Assembly (NCBI GenBank): GCA_016787925.1
Contig: JAEUSK010000117.1
Coordinates: forward strand, 1-40,326
Reading direction: 5' to 3'
From: a bacterium
GTDB taxonomy: Bacteria > CLD3 > SB21
Length of the DNA: 40,326 bases
Shown: piece by piece, positions 16,887-23,907 of the stretch
How positions within the stretch are numbered: position 1 is the stretch's first letter
How the letters are laid out: every line of letters starts with the position of its first letter
The notes under the pieces: generated by a model
What the model was told of the DNA's origin: nothing
The model's database searches: none
What the model saw: only the letters and a program-made list of their open reading frames with translations
Made by a program: the position numbers and the translations under genes

Positions 16887-17951
16887 TCAATTGCCGATCT
16901 GGCTAACTGAAAATCGTATTCTAACAGCCAGGCTAAACAGTACCAATGCACCTGCCTGATGTGCCACACCCAAAAGCACAGGCACTGAAAATAAAATAGT
17001 GACAATGCCCAACGCGACCTGGGCAATCGCCATGATTACCAAAAGCCGGATATCCATCCTCACACGTGACGATAATTCCAACACCCGTGTCTTGAGCCAA
17101 AATACAAAAATGGCTGCCAATACGGCTAAAGCCATCGTTCTGTGGATAAATTGAATCATAACGCCATTTTCCAGAAAATTAATCCATCGCGGCTCCATCA
17201 TCCATGCGGCTTCCGGCAGCCAGTCAACTCCCATTTTCGGATAGGTGTTGAACATGTACCCTGCCTTAAGTCCCGCAACCAAACCGCCAAGCATGGTTTG
17301 AATAAGAATGAGAATTACAACAGTCGTCGAAAATTTCCTCACAAAAGTATTTGCAAAAATGGTCTTTCTAAAGTCGTTTTCAGACAGCCATTCTGTTGCA
17401 AACCAAAGAAGAAGTCCGCAAATAGAGAATGCAAGAAATAAATGTAAAGTCAGCCGATAATGGCTGACGTGCGGATTATCAATCAATCCGCTTTTTACCA
17501 TGTACCATCCTACAAAACCCTGAAATGCACCGATCAGGAAAACACCGGCAAGCCGCCTGACCCAATGAGCATTTAATTTCTTTTGAAGAAAAAAAATCGT
17601 GAACGGGATAATAAAAACCAAACCTATCAGGCGCCCCCATATTCGATGAACATACTCCCACCAGAAAATTTCCTTAAAATCTTCCACGGTCATCGTTTTG
17701 TTCAGAATATTATATTCAGGAAATTGTTTATATTTTTCAAACGCGCTGTTCCAGTCACTGTCGTCTAATGGAGGAACAATGCCCATTATGACATTCCATT
17801 CAACAATAGATAAACCGGACTGCGTCAACCGCGTCGTGCCTCCGAGGATTAGCATGATAAACACCATACTATAGCCAATTAAGAGCCATGTACCTATTTG
17901 GCGCCTGACCCTTTGATCTGAATGGGTCTCATATTTGAAGTTATTATCCAT
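16887..17951 (-). CDS. ctaA: Heme A synthase (COX15/CtaA family)
   Basis: 354 residues and eight hydrophobic helices. The family signatures GGTTRLTQSGLSIVEWN and WWEYVHRIWGRLIG are present, with further His residues in LTLHLFLAF, IQFIHRTMA and VAHQAGA that serve as heme ligands, as in the longer (type 2, Cys-loop-less) COX15 class. The enzyme oxidises the C8 methyl of heme O to make heme A in the membrane. No aa3 oxidase or heme O synthase gene is in this window, so its presence among nos genes is notable; the partner genes may be elsewhere. Confidence 0.9.
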   Translation of the reverse strand: MDNNFKYETHSDQRVRRQIGTWLLIGYSMVFIMLILGGTTRLTQSGLSIVEWNVIMGIVPPLDDSDWNSAFEKYKQFPEYNILNKTMTVEDFKEIFWWEYVHRIWGRLIGLVFIIPFTIFFLQKKLNAHWVRRLAGVFLIGAFQGFVGWYMVKSGLIDNPHVSHYRLTLHLFLAFSICGLLLWFATEWLSENDFRKTIFANTFVRKFSTTVVILILIQTMLGGLVAGLKAGYMFNTYPKMGVDWLPEAAWMMEPRWINFLENGVMIQFIHRTMALAVLAAIFVFWLKTRVLELSSRVRMDIRLLVIMAIAQVALGIVTILFSVPVLLGVAHQAGALVLFSLAVRIRFSVSQIGN

Positions 17952-17972
17952 ACAGTAATTTCTGTTTCCGGC

Positions 17973-18050
17973 TCATTTACTTTCTTTACCGCGGATCAGC
18001 CTGTATCCGAGGCCGAAAATATACGATAAAATACCATTCAGTAAAATCAT
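17973..18050 (-). CDS. 25-codon mini-ORF overlapping the nosL stop
   Basis: A short frame beginning with an ATG that overlaps the nosL stop codon (ATGA) and encoding a 25-residue, mostly hydrophobic peptide (MILLNGILSYIFGLGYRLIR then GKESK). It fills most of the 95-base gap between nosL and ctaA and has a positively charged tail typical of a single-pass membrane peptide. The four-base overlap is the same coupling used by nosD-nosF and other genes here. It may be a real microprotein or chance; no family was recognised. Confidence 0.35.
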   Translation of the reverse strand: MILLNGILSYIFGLGYRLIRGKESK

Positions 18051-18493
18051 TTCTTCACGACCAAACTCATCACTTCCTGCCAATTCAGTAGATTCCCTTC
18101 CATCTGTGATCTCATAGCTTCTGCTGCCTCGCGGTTGGCAAATGATGAGAGGAACATGCCCATCGGGCTTGGAAGATTTTTGCTTTGCAAATAATAAGCG
18201 CCGTCTGCTTTAACCCACATTCCTGGATTTGAAAAGTCAATGGTCCACAAAGACTGCACATCAGCAAATTCACTATGACGGTAATAAAACGCCATACATT
18301 CTATCGAGTCAAATTTATATATTTTTCCTTTTTGTGTGATCAATTCAGCGCCAAATTTCTGGTCGCTGATCACCATCCGGCAGTGCGCGCAATCGTCATA
18401 ACCATAATCGATCGCTTCCGGGTTATTTTGACATGATGCGATTGACGTCATGAGAAATACGAAAACCAATAAGTTACTATGCTTGTTTGACAT
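18047..18493 (-). CDS. nosL: NosL copper-binding lipoprotein
   Basis: 148 residues from the ATG at 18493 (MSNKHSNLL), selected because AAGGA lies eight bases before it; a longer frame to 18532 has no ribosome site. The signal peptide ends at SIASC, giving a lipid anchor. The mature protein has DDCAHCRMVISDQKFGAE, the NosL C..C.M motif, and a later DSIECMAFYY element. NosL is a periplasmic copper chaperone that supplies Cu to apo-NosZ. It overlaps the end of the NosB-like gene by 17 bases and is followed by the mini-ORF. Confidence 0.93.
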   Translation of the reverse strand: MSNKHSNLLVFVFLMTSIASCQNNPEAIDYGYDDCAHCRMVISDQKFGAELITQKGKIYKFDSIECMAFYYRHSEFADVQSLWTIDFSNPGMWVKADGAYYLQSKNLPSPMGMFLSSFANREAAEAMRSQMEGNLLNWQEVMSLVVKK

Positions 18494-19085
18494 GTTCCGG
18501 TTCCTTATTTTTTCTGGAGTGACGGGCCTCAACGGTCATGACAAATACTCCCAACATGAACGAAATTCCGGCAACGATTGCGCCGATATGTGGCAGCGAG
18601 GTCGTCTTCATATTCAATAGCTGTTTAGTTCCGATCAACGGAGGCTGATACGTCATGCCTGGAACTTTGATCGCGGCATGCGGATCCAAATTATGCCCGT
18701 AATCATATTCCCACATATAGAAGTCAAAGAGCCCTGCAGCCAACACTAAAAAGAATATAATAACCCAGGTATTAAGTAAAAACCTTTTCCCGGCAAAAGC
18801 CACTATTAATCCCGTAAAAATCAGAAACGCCACAATATAGGGCATGAGTTTTAATTCCGGAATATCCTCCGGCGTTATTATTTTCATTCCGATATAATGG
18901 TTGAGGCCGTTGATCGTATTAAGATCATTGGGTTTTTGACCGCTTATTTTGTTGATCCAGATGTGCAGTCCGATGCCCTCGGGATATTGCGGCGCATCAA
19001 GATCAATGATCCACATTGGAAAAAAATACAAAACGACCAACATCATCGATGCCGATGCAATGATAATTTTCGACTTTTTTTTCAT
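18477..19085 (-). CDS. nos-cluster membrane protein (possible NosB-like)
   Basis: 202 residues with four predicted transmembrane helices (about 7-25, 80-98, 104-124 and 165-187). The periplasmic loop holds PMWIIDLDAPQYPEGIGLHI and NGLNHYIGM, phrases I associate with a membrane protein conserved next to nosZ and nosL in clade II nos clusters. NosB of Wolinella occupies an equivalent position, but equivalence is not proven here. The C-terminal phrase SLPHIGA carries another His. It lies between nosZ (66 bases, with a terminator) and nosL (overlap of 17 bases). A role in NosZ maturation or electron supply is inferred from position only. Confidence 0.75.
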   Translation of the reverse strand: MKKKSKIIIASASMMLVVLYFFPMWIIDLDAPQYPEGIGLHIWINKISGQKPNDLNTINGLNHYIGMKIITPEDIPELKLMPYIVAFLIFTGLIVAFAGKRFLLNTWVIIFFLVLAAGLFDFYMWEYDYGHNLDPHAAIKVPGMTYQPPLIGTKQLLNMKTTSLPHIGAIVAGISFMLGVFVMTVEARHSRKNKEPEHVKQA

Positions 19086-19103
19086 TCTAGACTCCTAAGA
19101 CTG

Positions 19104-19132
19104 AAAAAAAGAGGGAGACTTGCGTCTCCCTC
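19104..19132 (-). terminator. Intrinsic terminator after nosZ
   Basis: A nine-bp perfect stem (GAGGGAGAC with GTCTCCCTC) with a four-base loop, followed on the minus strand by seven T. It is 19 bases after the nosZ stop codon and about 19 bases before the start of the NosB-like gene, so it would reduce expression of the downstream maturation genes relative to nosZ. Confidence 0.85.
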
Positions 19133-19151
19133 ATTCGGTTCCACCGTAAAA

Positions 19152-21113
19152 TCAGTCCTTATTAAATGAGATAGGCACATTTGAATTTGCTTCGGATACG
19201 CGGGCATAACCCTGCATTTCCTGATGAAGAGCGGAGCAGAAGTCTGTACAGTAGAACGGGTAAATGCCCGCTTTTTTAGGTTCCCACTTCATGGTGCAGG
19301 TTTCACCCGGCATAATAAGCAATTCGGAATTCTGCGTTCCTTTGATAGCAAATCCGTGCGGAACGTCCCAATCTTGTTCTATGTTGGTCACATGGAAGTA
19401 CACCACATCACCAACTTTAAATCCTTCGATATTATCAGGCGTAAAGTGCGAACGTGATGCGGTCATCCAAACGTGAACCTCTTTACCTGTGCGCACGACT
19501 TTAGCTTCTCTCGGACCTTTGGTCACATATTTGTGTTCGTTCTTATTAATATCAAAGAATTTCACTTCCCGTTTTCTCACAAGCTCGGCTGGAATGCCTT
19601 GCGCATAATGCGGTTCACCGATTGTCGGAAAGTCCGATAGCATTTTCATTTTATCACCGCTGATATCAAATAATTGAGCGGATTGTGTGAGTTCCGGTCC
19701 TGTCGGCAGGTAACGGTCTTTGGTAATCTTGTTCATCGCCAAAAGATATTTACCCCACGGTTTTTTGCTGTCCCCGCCGGGAATCATGAGATGGCCGACG
19801 GAATAATACGTAGGCGCTCTGTCTACTACTTCCCATGTACCGATCTTCCATTTTACTATTTCCGACGTAATAAAGTGTGAAGTATAACCATATCCTTTGT
19901 CGTCGAATTCGGTATGCAGTGGCCCGAGTCCGGACTCCTGCACTTCACCGGCTAATACCGCATCATATTTCAGAACGGGTATGCCATCTCTGTCTCCATC
20001 AAACGCTTTTTCTTCGATAGCTTTGATCATCTTCGAAAATGAAAATACGGGTACCATGCCGGCCAATTTACCGCCGCCCGCAATGTATTCACCCGACGGA
20101 TCCACATCCGCGCCATGCGGGGATTTGGGACACGGCATCAAATACAACATATCGGGGCATTCTTTCGGATCGAGCATTTTAACTTTGTTTAACTTCTCTA
20201 CAATGGTCGTCTGCGTTCTTTCGTCCCATCGGTTGCGCTGATACTCGCTCGCCCATTCTTTAAATTTACCTTGCGCAATATATTCTTCCGCTTTTTTCCA
20301 GTTCACAGCCATAATAAAATCTTTGTCATTCTGACTCGCATTGACTTCAAGCAGAGTATGGGCTTGTTCCGTATTGTAGCAAGAGAAAAAGAACCATCCG
20401 TTTGATGGTCCTTTACCCGCATGGCTCAGGTCAAAATTATATCCGGGTACCAGAATTTGAAAAGCAATATTCATATCGCCTTCTTTAGGGTCAACTTTGA
20501 TAAACGTGACTGTGCCTCTGAAATTTTCTTTGTAGCTTGCAATAGGCACATCTTTGTCAGGAATAGGAACGCTGAAACGCGTCGCGGAAACGACATATTC
20601 CGTATTAATGGTTGTGAACGGCGAAGCGTGGCTTCCGCCGCTGTTCGGAATTTCGAGGATCTCATCGGTCCTGAATGTGCCAAGGTTAATGCGGGCGATG
20701 CGCGGAGTATTATTCGCATTAATGAAAAGCCAGCGTCCGTCCGGAACGCCGTCGGTCATGGATAATTCAGGGTGATGACTATCATCCCACGGAATGAAAC
20801 CATGCACGCTGGTTAACATCGGTTTGGTTTCTTCGGTGTAGCCCCATCCGTTCTCCGGGTTAACAGCAAAAACGGGTATCACTTTTAACAAACGTCCGCT
20901 CGGTAATCCATACACGGAAACTTGTCCGCTAAATCCACCGGACAAGAAGGCATAGAAGTCATCATAACTTCCGGGCGGCACGAACACCTTAGAGGCGGCA
21001 TCATCCGTTCCCATGGTATCTTTCTTCGGGGAACACACAATAAAAATTAATCCTCCGATTAACAAAGCGAGAGCCAGATAGCTCAGCTTACTGAGTTTAA
21101 TTCTACTCCACAT
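19152..21113 (-). CDS. nosZ: Nitrous oxide reductase, clade II (Sec-dependent)
   Basis: 653 residues. The N terminus (MWSRIKLSKLSYLALALLIGG) has no twin-arginine motif, so export is by Sec, as in clade II (atypical) NosZ; a Cys at about 27 is a poor lipobox. The seven-bladed propeller shows the CuZ histidine sites DDSHHPEL (His113, His114), GGSHASPF, KSPHGADVDPSG, GLGPLHTEFDD and following ones. The C-terminal cupredoxin domain has the CuA site CTDFCSALHQEM (Cys622, Cys626, His630, Met633) plus VPHGF. It reduces N2O to N2 in the periplasm. The ribosome site AAAAGGAGAATAAG is strong. The lipoprotein cytochrome c and fasciclin genes are upstream and the maturation genes downstream. Confidence 0.97.
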   Translation of the reverse strand: MWSRIKLSKLSYLALALLIGGLIFIVCSPKKDTMGTDDAASKVFVPPGSYDDFYAFLSGGFSGQVSVYGLPSGRLLKVIPVFAVNPENGWGYTEETKPMLTSVHGFIPWDDSHHPELSMTDGVPDGRWLFINANNTPRIARINLGTFRTDEILEIPNSGGSHASPFTTINTEYVVSATRFSVPIPDKDVPIASYKENFRGTVTFIKVDPKEGDMNIAFQILVPGYNFDLSHAGKGPSNGWFFFSCYNTEQAHTLLEVNASQNDKDFIMAVNWKKAEEYIAQGKFKEWASEYQRNRWDERTQTTIVEKLNKVKMLDPKECPDMLYLMPCPKSPHGADVDPSGEYIAGGGKLAGMVPVFSFSKMIKAIEEKAFDGDRDGIPVLKYDAVLAGEVQESGLGPLHTEFDDKGYGYTSHFITSEIVKWKIGTWEVVDRAPTYYSVGHLMIPGGDSKKPWGKYLLAMNKITKDRYLPTGPELTQSAQLFDISGDKMKMLSDFPTIGEPHYAQGIPAELVRKREVKFFDINKNEHKYVTKGPREAKVVRTGKEVHVWMTASRSHFTPDNIEGFKVGDVVYFHVTNIEQDWDVPHGFAIKGTQNSELLIMPGETCTMKWEPKKAGIYPFYCTDFCSALHQEMQGYARVSEANSNVPISFNKD

Positions 21114-21220
21114 CTTATTCTCCTTTTAAATGAATGAATTATTAGCAACCTATTTAATCTCTCATGCTGTACTATCAAATAATGTAATGCGCACAGCTGT
21201 TTCATTCTGTTTTTTCACGG

Positions 21221-21787
21221 CTATTTTTTCGCCGGAGGTAATAAAACGCCATCAATAACATGGACAATCCCGTTGGAGCCCTGGACAGTTCCAATAATAG
21301 CGGCATCGCCGATCTTTACTTGGCCGTCCTTCACGGATAATGTAATCTTCGAACCGCCGGCCATTTCCAAAATCTGTCCGTCTTTGAAGGATTCCGTTTT
21401 ATACATGCTTACAGTTACATGATGTTGAAGAATGTTTTTTAAATCTCTTTTTTTCTCAGGCTTCAAAAGTTCATCCACAGTGCCTTTGGGTAACTTATCA
21501 AAGGCGGCGTTCGTCGGCGCAAACACGGTAAAGGGTCCCGGATTCGCCAATACATCTACTAAGCCCGCCGCTTGTAATGCCGCCACCAGAGTAGTATGGT
21601 CCGGCGATCCTACGGCGATTTGAACTACGGTCTTTTGGGAAACATCGTCCTTGATAGCCGACATGCCGGCGGGTGTACCCGTAGATCCGGTCGAATCGGT
21701 TTTTTGTTTGTCTTTCGACTGACATGCGCTCATCAGCAAGCCGCAAGTCAGGAACAGACATGCCCATGAAATAGCACTTTTTTTCAT
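21221..21787 (-). CDS. Fasciclin (FAS1)-domain lipoprotein
   Basis: 188 residues from the ATG at 21787, which has GGTGGAGGAAAGAGA directly upstream; the longer frame to 21853 is rejected. A lipobox (LMSAC) follows the signal peptide. One FAS1 domain fills the rest, with its two conserved boxes FTVFAPTNAAFDKLP and GIVHVIDGVLLPP. FAS1 domains mediate adhesion or protein-protein contacts; FAS1 lipoproteins have been seen near respiratory genes but their role there is unclear. The gene lies between the cytochrome c gene and nosZ, with a 107-base gap before nosZ. Confidence 0.9.
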   Translation of the reverse strand: MKKSAISWACLFLTCGLLMSACQSKDKQKTDSTGSTGTPAGMSAIKDDVSQKTVVQIAVGSPDHTTLVAALQAAGLVDVLANPGPFTVFAPTNAAFDKLPKGTVDELLKPEKKRDLKNILQHHVTVSMYKTESFKDGQILEMAGGSKITLSVKDGQVKIGDAAIIGTVQGSNGIVHVIDGVLLPPAKK

Positions 21788-21868
21788 TCTCTTTCCTCCA
21801 CCTGGTAAGTTGTTGTGTAAATGAAAATCAACGAACATTGAGTTCGTCAACAAAACGAGCGAGATTAA

Positions 21869-22363
21869 TCACGAACCTTTTTTAACTTCTTTACCTTCTT
21901 TTCTAAGGTATTCCAATATAGACATGGCCTCGTCTTTGGTAAGATTCTGATTGGCCATTGGGGTAAGGAATTGCGCAAAGAGCTTTTTTGCTTCCGGATG
22001 TTTCTGAATCATGCCTTCCGGATTCAACATCATGTTCACTATATACTCCGGTGTTCTGCGCTGCGTTACGTCATGCAGCTGCGGACCAACAAGTTTCGAG
22101 TCCACACGGTGGCATTGAAAACACTTTAACTCAAACGTTTTCTCACCTTTTTTGGCGAGCGCCACGTCAATGGTTTCGCTTAGTTTGAGCGCTTCTTTGA
22201 TCGGGCCAATACCGTGGAGCATTTCAAAATCAGTCAACCCATTTGGGTTAGCAGCTTTTGCCGCCTTAGTTGGTGTTGCTTTAACTTTCTCACCGCTATC
22301 GCCGCAAGCCAATACCATAACGCTGACGGCGAATAAAATAAGAACTGTTTTCAGGATTTTCAT
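21869..22363 (-). CDS. Lipoprotein c-type cytochrome, likely NosZ electron donor
   Basis: 164 residues. The signal peptide ends in a lipobox (VMVLAC, Cys20), so the cytochrome is membrane-anchored on the periplasmic side. One heme c site is present, CFQCH (Cys81 to His85), with the probable axial Met136 in LTPMANQNLT, an arrangement of class I cytochromes c. No NosR or NosGH/NosC genes are seen in the window, so this cytochrome is the best candidate to carry electrons to the CuA site of NosZ. It starts 23 bases after the RIC gene and is followed by the fasciclin gene. Confidence 0.9.
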   Translation of the reverse strand: MKILKTVLILFAVSVMVLACGDSGEKVKATPTKAAKAANPNGLTDFEMLHGIGPIKEALKLSETIDVALAKKGEKTFELKCFQCHRVDSKLVGPQLHDVTQRRTPEYIVNMMLNPEGMIQKHPEAKKLFAQFLTPMANQNLTKDEAMSILEYLRKEGKEVKKGS

Positions 22364-22386
22364 TTTCTTTCTCCATTAGTTGGTTA

Positions 22387-23124
22387 TTAGACTACTTGAA
22401 TTAATTCATTTTCAATTTTGACGGCCTTTGGGAACAAAATATTATTTTCGAGATGAACGTGTTTATGCAGATCGCGTTCAAATTCATCCAGCTCGGTCAG
22501 GCATAATCGAAACGTCGTGCACGCATCGGCCGGCGGTTCGTAGTTTCGGCTAATAGTTCGAATTCTATCCATGGCACGGCCTGCGCGGTCATGCTCGAAT
22601 TCCATGACACTGATCGGATTGCGAACGGTTTTAAACGCAGGCGGTACAACTGCATCCCGCTTTTTGTGTGATTCGGCCATTTGGCGGATATATGGAAACA
22701 GCATTTGCTCCTCTTTTCTCATATGCATGGTCATTTCGTCGGCCACTTCATCAAAATGTTCGTTGATTTCTTTCATCTCAGGATGATTTCTTCCATGAGC
22801 GTTTACTACTTTTTGCAGATGAGCCTGAATAACCGGTATAGCATTTCTCACATACGCATGATGATTGCTTTCGATATAATCGATCAACAAACCAATTTCC
22901 ATTTCGCTGAATTCAATTCTCCCAGATCGGTACGCCGTCTTCTTGTCCGCTATTTGCAGTTCGCTGCAGACACCGGCAACATCAATACCGTTTTCTGCGC
23001 ATGCAGCTGATAAAGTCTTCTTCCCTCCGCAGCAAAAATCTAACCGATGCTTTTCAAATACGTTAGCCGAGAACGGGTATTTGATTACAATTTCAGAAAG
23101 TGTAAGATGATCGATACTTTCCAT
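22387..23124 (-). CDS. ric: RIC family (ScdA/YtfE) di-iron protein, repair of iron clusters
   Basis: 245 residues. The N-terminal ScdA_N domain (residues 1-60) has the signature HRLDFCCGGKKTL. The C-terminal hemerythrin-like four-helix domain shows His/Glu ligand positions in ESNHHAYVR, HGRNHPEM, DEMTMHMRKEEQMLFPY, EFEHDRAG and HKHVHLENNILFP. RIC/YtfE proteins protect and repair [Fe-S] clusters after nitric oxide stress. The gene follows an Rrf2 regulator by 64 bases and shares an upstream 20-base motif with it, so it is probably an NO-inducible target. It opens the nos run. Confidence 0.93.
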   Translation of the reverse strand: MESIDHLTLSEIVIKYPFSANVFEKHRLDFCCGGKKTLSAACAENGIDVAGVCSELQIADKKTAYRSGRIEFSEMEIGLLIDYIESNHHAYVRNAIPVIQAHLQKVVNAHGRNHPEMKEINEHFDEVADEMTMHMRKEEQMLFPYIRQMAESHKKRDAVVPPAFKTVRNPISVMEFEHDRAGRAMDRIRTISRNYEPPADACTTFRLCLTELDEFERDLHKHVHLENNILFPKAVKIENELIQVV

Positions 23125-23148
23125 ATAAAATTCCTTAATAGTTATTTA

Positions 23149-23168
23149 AGATTTAAGACTTTTTTATC
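23149..23168 (-). promoter_or_regulatory. Candidate Rrf2 operator before ric
   Basis: On the minus strand this reads GATAAAAAAGTCTTAAATCT, ending 24 bases before the ric start codon. It differs at only four positions from the motif before the Rrf2 gene (23709-23728), in a non-coding stretch where such similarity is unexpected. It is probably a binding site for the Rrf2 regulator encoded upstream. No experimental support is implied. Confidence 0.5.
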
Positions 23169-23188
23169 CTAATTAATTTCAAAAAATT

Positions 23189-23695
23189 TTATTTTCTTTT
23201 ACGATGTGTGATGGTCAATGATTTCAGCAACTTTGCATTGATCGGTGCACTATCGGTATCAGAAATGCGTAAATTAAACACGTTAATTTTATCAGCGAGC
23301 ATGGCTAATGTGGTGTCGCTGAACATGCGTCGAATTTTTTCCCTTTCCCGTTCCCATTCACCATGTAACGGGCACGGCGTCATGTTACCGCAGCCGGGTA
23401 AACCAAAGATACATTCAGAAAAAATATGCGTCCCGTCAATTGCGTCCACGATTTCAATCAGGCGGATGTCTTTTGATGGCTTTGCCAACGCAACTCCGCC
23501 TTTTGGACCGCGGTAAGAAACCATAATATTATTCTCAGTTAAAGTCTGAAGTATTTTCGTCAGAAAATGAAATGAGATATTGAGTTTTTCGGATATCTGC
23601 TGAATGGTGACGTACTCTGACTGTTCCAATGTGGCCATGTACATCGCTGCCCGAACTCCGTATAAACAACTCTTAGACAATAACATGTTCTTCAA
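23189..23695 (-). CDS. Rrf2-family regulator, NsrR/IscR-like
   Basis: 168 residues. The N-terminal winged helix (SKSCLYGVRAAMYMATLE, then YVTIQQISEKLNISFHFLTK) and the RGPKGGVAL wing are standard Rrf2 features. Three cysteines in SECIFGLPGCGNMTPCPLH (Cys95, Cys102, Cys108; spacing CX6CX5C) can hold an Fe-S cluster. Such regulators (for example NsrR) sense NO or cluster status and usually repress. The gene stands directly before ric and the nos genes, so it probably controls them. A near-copy of the site before ric overlaps its own promoter, suggesting autoregulation. An alternative start is Met4 (23686). Confidence 0.9.
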   Translation of the reverse strand: MKNMLLSKSCLYGVRAAMYMATLEQSEYVTIQQISEKLNISFHFLTKILQTLTENNIMVSYRGPKGGVALAKPSKDIRLIEIVDAIDGTHIFSECIFGLPGCGNMTPCPLHGEWEREREKIRRMFSDTTLAMLADKINVFNLRISDTDSAPINAKLLKSLTITHRKRK

Positions 23696-23708
23696 TTCCG
23701 CTATTAAA

Positions 23709-23728
23709 GCATTTCAGACTCTTTTATC
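23709..23728 (-). promoter_or_regulatory. Candidate Rrf2 operator before the Rrf2 gene
   Basis: The minus strand reads GATAAAAGAGTCTGAAATGC and matches the motif before ric at 16 of 20 positions, including the core GATAAAA.AGTCT.AAAT. It sits just downstream of a -35/-10 pair (23731-23759), at the predicted transcription start, where a bound repressor would block transcription. Together with the bases beside it, it forms an imperfect inverted repeat with CTCTT and AAGAG arms. Confidence 0.5.
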
Positions 23729-23730
23729 TT

Positions 23731-23759
23731 AAAATAAGAGGAATTTCTTTATTTGTCAA
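23731..23759 (-). promoter_or_regulatory. Candidate sigma-70 promoter of the Rrf2 gene
   Basis: The minus strand has TTGACA (23754-23759), a 17-base spacer and TATTTT (23731-23736). The -35 hexamer is perfect and the -10 box is four of six. The predicted start lies about 30 bases before the Rrf2 start codon, inside the shared operator motif. Confidence 0.5.
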
Positions 23760-23845
23760 GTACTTTTATTCACACGATTGTAAAATTTTTTTAATGTAAT
23801 GGTAAATTAGCGGCAATTGATGCGGTTAAATTCAATTAAAACAAT

Positions 23846-23879
23846 AAAACCCCGAATGCTCAGTGCAATCGGGGTTTTT
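23846..23879 (-). terminator. Intrinsic terminator after the DM9 protein gene
   Basis: A ten-bp stem (AAAACCCCGA with TCGGGGTTTT) flanked by T-rich sequence on either strand lies 28 bases after the stop of the DM9 gene. It separates that gene from the Rrf2 promoter and could work in both directions. Confidence 0.85.
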
Positions 23880-23907
23880 ACTGGGACTCATATTTTTTTG
23901 CTGAACT

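Noticed and set aside
19152-21113. NosZ as a lipoprotein
   Set aside because: The Cys near residue 27 is preceded by Val at -1, which does not fit a lipobox; a Sec signal or anchor is more likely.
21114-21220. TTGATA-16-TAAATA before nosZ as a promoter
   Set aside because: The -10 box matches at only three of six bases and no Fnr palindrome was found; a nosZ promoter is possible but not supported.
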